From positions 3,720,001-3,784,000 of the forward strand of contig JAKNDB010000110.1 of the NCBI GenBank assembly GCA_024305405.1: 64,000 bases of DNA. The letters run 5' to 3'. Made by a program: the position numbers and the translations under genes. Position 1 is the stretch's first letter. Every line of letters begins with the position of its first letter. This document shows, in pieces, positions 35,421 to 46,885 of this stretch. The notes beneath the pieces were generated by a model. That model was given only the letters and a program-made list of their open reading frames with translations, was not told where the DNA came from and made no database searches. This DNA is from Dirofilaria immitis. Lineage: Eukaryota; Nematoda; Chromadorea; Rhabditida; Onchocercidae.

Positions 35421-37660
35421 GGCTAACGGACATTTCTTAATCTCATGCTTAAATATCGTAAGAGTTAAAAATGAAATAAAAACATATTCCTCTTAAACTC
35501 AATTGCATTCACAACGTATTGAATTGTACGTCCTCTCTTCAGTTAATTCAAGTACTCTATGTGATGTATCGAACGTGCACTTCATATATTTCCTCACGTC
35601 TAAGTAGCCTTCAGATGCACCCAAATAGTACTCATGCAACCTTTCCTCTACGAACACTTAAACACGAAAGATCGTATTTTCACTTTTACAGTATCCAGCG
35701 ACGCAGTCATTACATACGTATAACCCAATGAAATGCATGCCTCAATTTGCAGTGCAGACATATGCAATCAGCATACGTGCAAATCCACTTAACTCTGTTA
35801 GAGGAGGCTTGCACTTCTCCCCATCCCTTTATTTCGTCATCCATTCCAAATCTTTTCATCATCCATTCCAATTCGTCTTTTTCTCGCTTCGCTAAGATTT
35901 GGGATGGATAATTGGTTATCACGCACGTAATACTTCGTTTTGGGGTTGTCGTTTATATGTTCGCGGTTCATGGGGAGAGACGTTCTTTTTGCCTTTGGCA
36001 TCTCTTTTCAGCGTCTGGGAAGCAAAGATATCGTCGGTTCTGAATCGGACCTTTATCCGGGACTTCAAGAAAACTATGCTTGTCCAAACTGTCTTTTATA
36101 TGGTATAGAATGTTTTCTAATTACGCCTTAATGTAACCAAAGCATCGTTATCATGCGATATGTTACATCTAGATGTGTTAGTATTATATACTTGACACAA
36201 AATACTTAGTTATATAACTATAACTATTAAGGTATTGAGAACATTGAGAATATCCAGTTCGATTTGATGTGTTACTTTTCAAACCTATAGTACTTTTTCA
36301 ACCATTGTTAAACTTTCGTCTTTTTTAGATGCCTAATAGTTCGTTCAAATTTGCCTTCTTTGCAAAATTCGTTCTTCATCTTCTATAACTGTTTTATTAA
36401 TTAATTAAACAGGTAAAGCTGCGTCAATAGGGAGCGTATTTTTTTTCTGATTGAATATCACGAATAACACTTAAATCACCGATACATCCTTACACTACAT
36501 CAAGTAATTTCAAAGAATTAATAAATTGACTTGATATTGACAAAAGATTGAAGACCTGATTGCGAAAAATTGATGAATTGATCATAATTTACAACAAGAT
36601 AAGAGTGAAACCGGAAATTGGGGTTTTAAGTGCTTGCACAGAAAGTAATGATTTAATTGAAGTGGACTGTGGTGAGTGAGTACTAACATACAAAGATACG
36701 ATATTTCGAAATTAGAAATCTCTTAATCATCTTTTTCTTGTTGAAATGATTATATATATTGAATTCCGGTATGCAAATTTATCAGAATAACGGTCAGCTG
36801 CGTTTGCGGTTCATTGTCACAATTTAGATGATATTGATTGGCTGATCGCTATTTTTCCGCAAGGTGCAAGTGTCAGTTGATAGTGGTTTCAGTGTTAGCC
36901 TTTAGTGATCGTTCCAGAGTATCGATTAGTTATTCCATGTATGGAAGTGATAGCGGTGATATAGAATCACACGGCGATTTTCTCTCATTTGGACAAACGA
37001 TAAATCGATAAAAGATTCATTTGTAGAATAACTGCATTGAAATCGTGACTAAAAACAGTGCTAAGCAAATAACAGGGGAATAGATAGAATGAAATGATAG
37101 GAAGAGTAAGTAATGGGATGAATTTCCGTCACTGAGACTATCTGAAATGACGAGAAGAGTGAGTAAGATTAATCGTTAAAAATCCTAGAACTTTTGGATC
37201 AGTGAAGATCGTCATGAAAATGAAATTGAGTAGTTAAACAAATGAATTTATAAATATTTTTTTCCAAAAGCAGTTCATTTTGAGAAGAATACTGCTATGA
37301 TCGATCGGTAGTATCCTTTTTCGGTAGTTTATCGATAGGTATATGTTAACCTAACTTTTAAACTTATTTGTTTGGTCATTATTTTGCAATAATTCTAAGT
37401 CAGCAGCGATATTTACAAGCAATTATTCTATCTATCTTGAATTTACAACGATTAGGTCGCTGGATATTAAAGTTTTGTTTAATTGGTCAAAATGACATAG
37501 ATTTTTCGATCCATTCTGCAGAGTACAGCAAATACAAGCTCACTATGTAGGCTTGTAGCAAAGCGGGATAAATTTGTAATGGAGAGATAAATTTAGTCTT
37601 GAATTGATTTACGCTGATTGATTTAAACTACTTAAAAATTTTTAATTGCTTCTTTTGCGT

Positions 37661-37667
37661 ATTACAG
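37661..37667 (+). promoter_or_regulatory. probable trans-splice acceptor
   Basis: ATTACAG ends eight bases before the ATG of the CDK-like gene, consistent with spliced-leader addition close to the start codon. Confidence 0.4.
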
Positions 37668-37675
37668 TTTTAAGA

Positions 37676-39636
37676 ATGGCTTCATCACTGTCAAATTCTT
37701 GGAGCAACTATTACATTTGGATTAGCAAGATCACTGAAGGTATCTTGAAGTTTATTTAAAAAATTAAAAAAAAGCACCTCAAATCGAAAATGATCCAAGA
37801 TTTCAGAAAATCAAATTTCTTTCCCAAATTTCTAGGTGCTTTTATCAGCGTTTACCAAGCTGTCGATAAGCGTACAGGAAATATGGTTACAATTAAGGAA
37901 ATCCAATTTGTGGGCGGTATACCATCTACACTGATACAAGAAATCACTCTGCTCAAATCACTGCAGCATCCGAATATCATTCAGTATGTTTTTTTCTTTT
38001 GCATGACCAATAATAATCAAGAAATTCAACTTAGACGTTTCATTGTGCCTTAATAATCGCATATTATCAAGTCATGTAGGAAACATTCATTCGTTTTCTG
38101 AAAACTTTTTTTTGAATTTTGGCGAGTAATATCAGGTGAATGAATAAAAAGCAAATAGAAGGGAATCGAAATTCAGTAATGCAGGTTTCGCTCGACTGAT
38201 GCGGCACTGCGTAGGACGCCAGCGAAAGAATATTGGATTTAGTTAAATAAATCTTTCCTTATGGATTCGGTAGTTTCAAAAATTCGACATTTAAATTGGG
38301 ATATTGGATTATTTCCAGAAACAGATATTTAAAGCTGAAAGTTCTTAACCCTGAAATTCTATGAATATATGTGATTTATTCGCATTGATATATTACTGTA
38401 GGTTTAATTATTCACCTAACACTAATTGAATAAGATTAATTGAAGCCTTGAAGACGTAGTAATCGCCGACAATCAATTACATCTGATATTCGAATTTATT
38501 AGTATGAATCTGAAGACTTATATCAACAAAATTCCTGCTAATAAATTAATGGATAGAGCTCAGGTCAGTGTGGCTCTTTTTTCATCGATTCTTAGTCGTC
38601 TCTGTAAAGACGCCGCTACTTATCTTTTTAAAAAAGAGATTCATGTGTGATTAAGATTCGTTTCAATTTACTTAGATGATTGAAAAAGCTTCTTCATGAG
38701 GAACTGTCAACCCTAATTAATTACAGCAGAAGTCGTATTTGTACCAGCTCCTCCAAGCTATATGTTACTGTCACGAAAGAAATGTTCTGCATCGTGATTT
38801 AAAGCCAGAACATATACTTATTGACCAGAACGGTGCTCTTAAGCTTGCTGACTTCACGTTTGATGAAATAATTAATAAGCCAGAAATTTATTTGACTCAG
38901 GTTGTTTTTCCAATCTCTTGTTACTACTGTTCTAAGAATCAGCAAATTAATGATTTGTTCCTGTACTTGAAAATGTATGTTTGAATATCTCTTACAGATT
39001 TTTCCGCTGTTTTATAAAGCCCCGGAATTCCTACTTGGTCGCACCCATTACGTATCGGCAAATGATATGTGGAGCATCGGATGTATTGCTGCTGAAATCG
39101 CCACGAAACAAATACTGTTTGCGGGCAGTTCGAACATCGATCAAGTCCTTCACATTTTTAGGTTTGTTTAATGTTATTATGTTTTTCCTCCCTACCGTTA
39201 TTTTTCAATATCTCATTTCTAGCGTGTTGTCAACTCCAAATGAGGAAACATGGCATGCGCTTACAGATCTGCCGAATTATTTGCCTGCGCTTCCTAACTG
39301 GACAAATAACCGTCTTTTGAACTTCTTTCCGGCTTTATGGATATTAGTGGCATCAATGTCGTGCAGGTTAGAAATCTTTGTCCTAACTTTCACCTTAACT
39401 AAAAGGTTTAAGTCAGACGAAATTGCTTTTATATTCTTCTATTCCAGTTTTTAGGATACTTTTTATTTCATTTTATTTTTGTACATTCTTTGCAGCAAAT
39501 GCTTATTTACGACCCGGCACAACGAATCTCTGCCAAAGAGCTTCTGCAAGATCCATACTTCGCTGATGTCGATCGAACGATGCTTCCAGCCAGTGACTAT
39601 GACAGTACGTTCGTATTGCCACCAGATCACGATTAA
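37676..39636 (+). CDS. CDK1-like protein with lost catalytic motifs (probable pseudokinase)
   Basis: Cyclin-dependent kinase fold closest to CDK1/Cdc2. Seven exons: 37676-37739, 37836-37983, 38446-38563, 38727-38900, 38998-39161, 39223-39366 and 39496-39636; about 317 residues. Kept features are the ATP-lysine (VTIKE), a PSTAIRE-like helix ([13 protein letters not shown]), LIFEF, HRDLKP, APEFLLG, DMWSIGC, and a C-terminal [11 protein letters not shown]. Changed features: the glycine loop reads ITEGAFISVY, so only one Gly remains and the Thr14/Tyr15 sites are Ala/Phe; the catalytic-loop Asn is His (HRDLKPEH); DFG is DFT; the activation-loop VVTLWYRAPE is [10 protein letters not shown], without Thr161. 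These codons lie in intact frame. One base is missing near 39339 (GG for GGG), after which the frame [10 protein letters not shown] joins the last exon. Several ATP-site losses together argue for a non-catalytic cyclin-binding or dominant-negative relative; that role is inference. Confidence 0.85.
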
Positions 39637-40574
39637 TCGTTTTTCATTTTACTTTCTCATTTGTTAAAAAGTTATTTCTGTTTCGTTTTGTTTCTTTATA
39701 TCTCAAAATCATATTGTTGTGGTTTACTGACTAAGATTTTTTCCAGTTTTAAATTGTCACACTCACTTTGTCTGAAACATGAGAGTGCGTTGTAAAAAAA
39801 AAAAAGGAAATTGAATTTTCTTTGTTGTTTTGAATATATTTGTTTGCTTTCGGATGTGTTTTATTGTTGCACTGTGAAACAAAAAACTGCTGTAATGAAT
39901 GAAATTATTTGATTCTTTTCCTTTTCATCAACATAAATGTATTTCAGTTCTTTTTTGTATGGCGTAACCAAAGGAAATTCCTGAGGTACAGGTTACTGAA
40001 GAGTTTTTTCTTTTTTTTATTTCGTTGAAATTCAGAAGTAGATGAACTTTGGAAAAGTGCACAAATTTTCCCACTTAGCACAAACGACGTCGGAAGTATT
40101 GACGGGAGGAAGATTTATTTGAATAACATTGAGCAAAAAACAGTAGAAGGGTGTTTATGGAAAACATTTTATATTCGCAACAAAACATTTGGAAATGGTG
40201 CTTACAAAATGCTGAATTGCGGATCTGTTAGTCATTCTTGAATGACGAAACGTGACTTTAGCTAAGATTGAGTGATTCTGTGGCACAAGAAGTTGGAATT
40301 CCGTTTAGGGGACGGAAACATTTCATTCTAAGATCGCATAGGAATTACTTCCGTGGGAATATCAGGTCAAGTGAAGTGGGTCGAATTGTAGTAAATAAAA
40401 AGCCAAGGAAGGTAAAAAGCAGTAAAATGAAGGGAGTGGCAGTAAACCTCGGTGAGTTTTTACAGTTTAGTATTGAATGATGATGACAAATTGTGCGAAG
40501 AAGGCTTAAGCAGGTAGAATTTAACATTAAATATTCTGGAGTTTTTAGGCTAATGGAAAGAGTTAAGTATTGAC
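39637..40574. other. convergent intergenic region
   Basis: Between the CDK-like gene and the 3' end of the minus-strand secreted protein gene. It holds the CDK 3' UTR with a poly(A) stretch at about 39794; no gene was recognised. Confidence 0.45.
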
Positions 40575-41359
40575 TTAGTGAGTGACTTTTTCGTATAGAA
40601 ACGGTGGATTCAGAAATAACTTAGTTGGCTTTGTTTTACTTATATCCGCCAAGTCATTATAATTTTTCGGTTTCTGATTTCGATATTCATTCAAAAATTT
40701 TGTAGGCAAGGGTGGTGGTGGTATCTTCATTAGATGAGGCATTTCATTCGTTTTATTTACTATGTCATTTGCTTGATTCCGAAATTGCTGTTGGGATCCG
40801 TTTAGCTGCACTGGATTTTCAAACCGGTAAGAGAAGTTTGTTTGGTTAATTGGAGCAGGAATATTCTGAAGGACTTTCGTCTTGTCTGAAGAAACTATTC
40901 CATTGTCTACCAACAATTTTAAACCGGATACATCGGCTAGATTTTTGAAGTAGAAGTTAAGAATGAATGAGCATTACTGGCTACTGCTGCAGAATATAGC
41001 GGAACATGTGATGGTTGCAAATTTGCTTGGAGTCCATTAGGTTGAACTATGAATAATGGATTCGGTACTGGTGTTACCGGTACGATACTAATAGATGATG
41101 ATGGAAATGTCGGCAGTGATGATGGTGGTGGTATTGTCCAAGTCATTGGATCCAAAAGAATTTTGTTTTGCTTTTCAAGGAATTCCTTTGCGCGTTTCAT
41201 TATCTCCATTGGATCCTTCAAATTCTCTTCATCTTTCGAATTATCACCACACCACGTTGAATGTCCAGAAACACTGCCAGACATGAAACAGTTATGGTAT
41301 TGCGCCTCACATATGATTTTGCTTGATAGCAGGATTACCAAGAAAATCCTATTCATCAT
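40575..41359 (-). CDS. proline-rich secreted protein, unknown function
   Basis: Unspliced frame of about 260 residues once a single base is allowed for. It opens with a signal peptide (MMNRIFLVILLSSKIICEA), then a Cys-containing segment (two Cys close after cleavage), an acidic/helical stretch (MEIMKRAKEFLEKQNK) and long Pro/Ser-rich parts (IPPPSSLPTFPSSS, PVTPVPNP, KIPPPPLP). At 40942-40946 the first frame ends in TAG while the neighbouring frame continues without break to 40575; one more A in the A5 run of the coding strand joins them. A TTTTTCAG acceptor about 15 bases upstream of the ATG pair marks the likely 5' end, so the upstream in-frame ATG at 41401 is less likely. No domain was recognised. 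Low-complexity Pro-rich secreted proteins are common in parasitic worms, but this one cannot be named. Confidence 0.7.
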
Positions 41360-43684
41360 ATTTTTTAGATATCCTGAAAAAGGAAGTTCTTTTAAAATCA
41401 TCTTTCTTCCTTTTATTACAAAATCTGAAGTGATGCGAAATATGGCATGTTTCAGCGAAAACGTAACTTTGATTTAGATGTATTGTTTTTAGGTCAGAAC
41501 TAAACATCTTAAAAATGTTGACAAGATTCTTATGATCTTTGAAATGGTGATTTGGCGCATACGTTTCTCCAAATCCAATAAATTTAACAAAAATCAAAAA
41601 CTATTAAGACATTCATGTATTGCATCCATCTTCCATGGCGATATTATAATGATATATACCAGGTAAGATTGAACTGCATGTAGCATTCTGCTTGAAATCT
41701 GTTATTCCGGTGAAAAATAAAGATTGCGTAATTCTAGAAAAGAGAAACTCACTTAGTACCTTACGTGGAAAATCAGTTTTAATACTTATTCATTTACTTA
41801 ACTGTTATTTTAATTTTTTTGTTTCATTATCTGGCTGCTATTTTAATTTTAAATGAGAACCAAGAAAGATATTGTTCATACATTTGCGTTAAACGGATAG
41901 CTAAAATTTCTGGAAAGATTTTCATCGTTTCTATCCAATATGATACACAATATCAATATATCTGTACAGTTATATATGTAAAATTGTTTAGTGTTGCGAT
42001 AAATAAAATTGATTTATTTTTACCAAATAATTGGAATTTAATTTCTGTTTTGCAATCACTAATACCTTATTTACATCCAGAAGCCCAAAGAAAGGAAATG
42101 GTACGATAGTTTCTACATGTTAAATCCTTTTTGCTTTCAATCGGATTTAAATCAAATTCCCGAAGATTTCTTTTTTGGAATCGATCATTTGGTCATACTG
42201 AAACTTGATATTAGTTTGGTATTAAATTAAGAAACCTTTGGCAAAATAGCTTCATTAGTTGAGAAAGAGATGAAATTTATTTCAAATAATCTGACTAATC
42301 TAATCAATTTACAAAAGAATAGATGTATTCATCTAAATCAAATCATTTTACCGCAGATACTGGAACATATTGATTAATTACTTTACTAGTATTCAGATTG
42401 CGATTGTAAAATGACGGTTCGTAATAGTCGCAGGATAATAATTAATTTAAAAAAACCGTTCTAATCAGTAGTTTGAAAAAATTTAAGAATGGAAGAAAAT
42501 AGTATAGTCATTATAAAAAAAAATGTGCAAGATTAAATAATAATTTAAAATATCCAATATGATAAGATAAGCATTTGTTAATAATTTGTCCAACGAGCAA
42601 GAATTAAAAACAAAAACTTTGAACGAACAATTTCGGGTATGTTTACGATAGATTGTGATGAAAGAAGATAGCTTTAGCTATCTTAAATGAAATGCATTCA
42701 GACAATAAATGACCACAATGGTATCAGTTTATATATGTGAATTGCATTTTAAAAAAAAAAATGATGAATTTATCACCCAGAATGGTATGATGATAGTAGT
42801 GACACGGAAAGTGGAAGGACTAACATCTATTTCATTTCTCACTAATTAGTGATCTATTTAAAGCGACAGATATCCATTTTTTCCAATTGTTTTTAGATGA
42901 CTTCCAATCATTCCATGTTGAATGATTGAAATCTTAATGACATACATAAACTGAAATACTCACAACAGATATTCACTTGCATGCAAACACATTGTTCATT
43001 CACTATTACAACATATTTTTCAAAAATCTCTGAAATTAAACACTATCATTTACAAAACCAATACAACCAGGAACATGATTAAATAGTCCGGATAAATGAA
43101 TTGAAGCAAGTCAATTTAAACAGCTACCATTTAGTGAACTTTTTTTTGTTTTTGCAAAGAAATTAACAAGATGGAAACAATATACAAGAAAAATCTTCAT
43201 ATATTTTTATTATAGGTACATGATATGATATATTGTATTTTCATTCATGTTAGATCAAAAATCCCAGCAATATTTCGTAGTAATTTTTGCAAATAATATC
43301 CGAATAAGCGCTTAACAAAATTGTTAGAAAAGAATCGAAAACGAATTGAATATGAGAAATAAATACTTAAAAATCGAATAAGAAATGAAATTCTATGCAC
43401 ATAAAATCGATAAATATAACTAAAATGATATATTTGAGCTATTTAAAAGGAAAGAAAAAACGAAATAATTTTCTTACCAAATAGATGCACTAAAGAATAT
43501 CTTGTACATTCGATGCATCATCTTTCATACTCTATTCAAAATAGTCATAATTTTTATTTGCATACATTTGCATTTCAACAAATATTTCAAATTCCTCTAC
43601 CGATAATCATATATGTTTTTCATAGCAAGATATATAAACAATAATAACCCGGTTAACAGTAATAATAACATATATGACATAGCA
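41360..43684. other. 2.3-kb gap, no supported gene
   Basis: Very AT-rich region between the secreted protein gene and the 3' end of the Flamingo gene. An open frame on the plus strand ends at 42109 with an Arg/Glu-rich tail, but it has no homology or splice support. The left end probably contains the promoter of the secreted protein gene. Confidence 0.4.
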
Positions 43685-46600
43685 TTAATGATTAAAAGTA
43701 AAGGACGGATAATGATGTTTACTAGAACAGGTACCGTATATATGATCGATCTCATTGGTTGGAGCGTTATCTTGATAAAGCAAAGCAATTCCTTCTGCAC
43801 TAGTATATGTCTCATGATGGAGTATTTTCATTGGTGGACTTAAAATTTTCGGATGTGGCACGTCATGAATCGATTCTTGTTGAACATATGTTGCTGAAGG
43901 TATGATATCGGGCATCCACCCATTAACACAGTTCCCACTTATTCCCACATCTTTAATAGTTGCTAAATATTTGAAAATCATTAAAAATAAAAAATTCAAA
44001 TTGATGATCATTTACAATTAGCAATAGACTTGAACCTGTATTTGATGACTGCAATAAAAGTGGAGTTTGACACTGAGGATCCAAAACTTCTTCTGCACTT
44101 TTTGGCAAATTATTCATCCATAAGCCATTATCATAACGAATATTTCGCTGTAAACACAATACAACTAAATTGTCTTTTTTATATTATAACACGCAGTTTT
44201 TAATCATGAAAGATTTTTTATTATAAAATATTTAATTTAACCAGTTGATTAATAGATTAACAAAAATTAAGCAAACTATATTATGTAATTTCTAATTTGT
44301 CTTGTCGCTATACAGTAAGTTTGAATTGAATTTATAGTCTCGAGAAAAAAAATTTATTTAAAATTTCATGTTATTAATAATTATTTCTGATAGTAGTGCA
44401 ATCTCAAATTTCCATATAAAAGTATTAGTCATATTTGATTCAAAGTTTTAAGTGAAATGGATATATGATAATGGCAGGAGCGCCTTGATATTCAATACAA
44501 CTACTAGTTACACTGCACACCAAATATCAATCATTCAAAGAAGTATTATAATCTATCTATCCCATATGGATTAATTTTTAAAATTATTTAAGTATATCTA
44601 ACATAAAACAACATAAATACAATCAAATTATTTAGGAATTTGAATAACATTTTAACGACCATAAAGTGATTCTTGAGGAAAAGCATGTAATAAATAAATT
44701 TTTGAAATAATCTCCATATAATCTTATTTTGAAATTACGAAAAATTATTTCATTTTTAAATATTTTTATTTATAATGTAATCAATGTTTCATATTTTTTT
44801 ATCCTTTTGTTTGAACGAACATCCTTAAAAAACTGCAATAATAACAATTATTCACCTTTGGGCCAAAATAATTTGTCCATAAGAAAATATACGTAGCAAC
44901 GAAAACCAATATTGAATTGAGTGCAATTTCATGGAGTGGATTATCGGCATGATCAAATAGTACGTAAAGACCGAATGAATTATAGAATGCGCATAATATG
45001 GACTGAAAAACATATCTTCTTTTATTTCGGAAACTTTTCTTTTCATCACATTATCAATTTTTTCTTTGCTTAGTAAATCACAAGTCTGTCAGTCACCATG
45101 GCCTAATTAATTAACTTTTCATTCAGTTTTCATTTTTGCATTTCAATGAACGATGATATGAATTCCAATAAAAAGGTTAAGGTGAATTATAAATATCAAT
45201 GCAGCAATGTTCTATCGAATGCCAAAATTACTTCTGATTGTGTTTTCAACATTTGACGAACATTCTAGAAATAATTACTGAAGAATTGAATAATTTAGTT
45301 TGTATAAAATGAAAACGAACCAGTATAATATGTAACCAAAGTGTTGTTCGAATGGAATATTCGGTAACCATACAATCAAACTGTTTATTAAAAGATATCA
45401 GAAGGGCTGTCGAAAACGCATAAAAATCGAACTGAAAATCTTTTATCATTGCATATCACAAAATCTAAAAAATAAAAGCAAGCTTTCTTGCAGATCGTAC
45501 TTACAACAACGTTAAGAGTTAAAATATGAATAGATAAGAAAGTCTCATATTTTATGGTATTTGAAATTCCGAACCGTATTTCTTATAAGTCATATCACTG
45601 ATACGATATTTCATACACTAATATTTCCAAGATGACAAAGACTATCAGCTATCCGCTGCAGTACGTCATTTTTATAAATTCAACTAAGCATAGAGTTTTC
45701 GAAAGCAGCTCAGAATTTTGACCTTATATCTATTCTTCCTTATTGATTAAATCATTATCTAAGGAATCAATGACAGAAGTGGATTATCTATAAATAATCT
45801 ATTATTTTCAATATTACCTCACTGAGCAGCCGGTTAGAATAAAGAGATAAACGTTGTAAGAAATTATTAAATTTATAGTTAAACGATTTATAAATTTTTG
45901 ATGAAATACTGAAAGAAGCAAATGCAGATCGAGACCGATGTTGGACGAAAAAGCATCAAAAGCAATAACAAAATCAGGGAAATAAATTTCAAAAAGTGAA
46001 TTACCAAAATGTAAACTGCAATTGGAATCAGGAAAATCCAAAAGAAAGGCTGGTTTGGTAAAAGTGAACACCCTGGAGCGATGAAGAAGGTTGCTAGTGA
46101 TAATAATATTGGGATAATCACTGAACATAATATTATCATCCAATAACTGCAAAATAATAGTTTGAAGTTAATGAAAATCTAAAAAATTTGCAAATATCAA
46201 ATTTCTTTCATTTCTTGTTTGAAGCAAAATCAGTACATAAGTAGATAAATATGCGGAATATGCTTTAAGCTAGTTTAGTAATAACTGTGTTAAAGATATA
46301 AGTTTTCAAAAAATAATAACTAAGACATTCTAAAACTTGCTTTGATTCTGCTGTTCCCGTTGCCAGTAGTCGATAAATATGGAAGGAATACATAAATAGC
46401 CATGCAAATACTGCCGAGGTACATAAACTTATAATTGTATTCCGTGCAAGGCAAAATACCTGAAATTCCATTTCGGTTTTGCAAGAATAGTAAAATAGGA
46501 GAGTTGAGATTTAAATCGAAGTGGAATAGAAAGAGAACAAACTTAGAATTGCAGATGTAAATGGGCGGTAGACATTCAAATGTTGATTAATTTTCAGAAC

Positions 46601-46885
46601 AAAATAGATGATTTTAAAAGCAAAGCTCAAAATAGTGGGATAGAATTCAAAAATGGCAAAAAATCAGTTGGAAAAATTTTCATACAATGCTCGGTTGAAG
46701 CCGATGAACTAAAAAATAGCGATCACATCAAGTGTAAACATAAGGATAAAGCCGAATCGAATAAGCCTCAGGCGTAAACAAGGCCGATAAAGACTCCGAA
46801 TTGCTGATAGTAAAAGTAAAATAAGAGCAAACGTTACGCACAATGATCCAGCATAAGGTATTGTTTTTGATGGTATAAAACGAAT
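43685..46885 (-). other. fmi-1: fmi-1: seven-transmembrane region and short tail
   Basis: TM1-2 lie at 46885-46686 ([21 protein letters not shown]), TM3 at 46459-46337 ([17 protein letters not shown], the adhesion-GPCR FAW motif), and TM4-5 at 46146-46005 ([31 protein letters not shown]). TM6 is at 45431-45317 (ALLIS, SLIVWL) and TM7 at 45002-44856 ([10 protein letters not shown]). The tail after TM7 is only about 140 residues, with no obvious PDZ-binding end (FTFNH). TM6 needs one base fewer in the run at 45390-45393; the TM2 exon needs one more in the A6 run at 46711-46716. Both corrections make the introns agree in phase. Confidence 0.85.

Larger units (their letters stand above)
33771..37675. 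other. 3.9-kb divergent intergenic region
   Basis: Separates the KDM3 gene (minus) from the CDK-like gene (plus) and should hold both promoters. It contains a short hairpin at 34142-34169 and degenerate GATTTTAT-rich repetition near 35215-35420. Several open frames here have no homology or splice context that I can support. Nothing else was recognised. Confidence 0.45.

Noticed and set aside
35899..36131. Two overlapping open frames in the KDM3/CDK gap
   Set aside because: They overlap in different frames, lack recognised motifs and have no acceptor or donor logic.
34200..37600. Possible CRISPR, phage or other bacterial element
   Set aside because: No direct-repeat array, integrase or bacterial gene structure; the whole window is eukaryotic with spliced genes.
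41819..42109. Plus-strand open frame of 96 codons ending in an Arg/Glu-rich tail
   Set aside because: No homology, no splice or leader context and AT-driven composition; possible but not supportable.
46580..46777. Plus-strand open frame over the first transmembrane exon of fmi-1
   Set aside because: It is antisense to conserved coding sequence and has biased Lys/Asp composition typical of a shadow frame.
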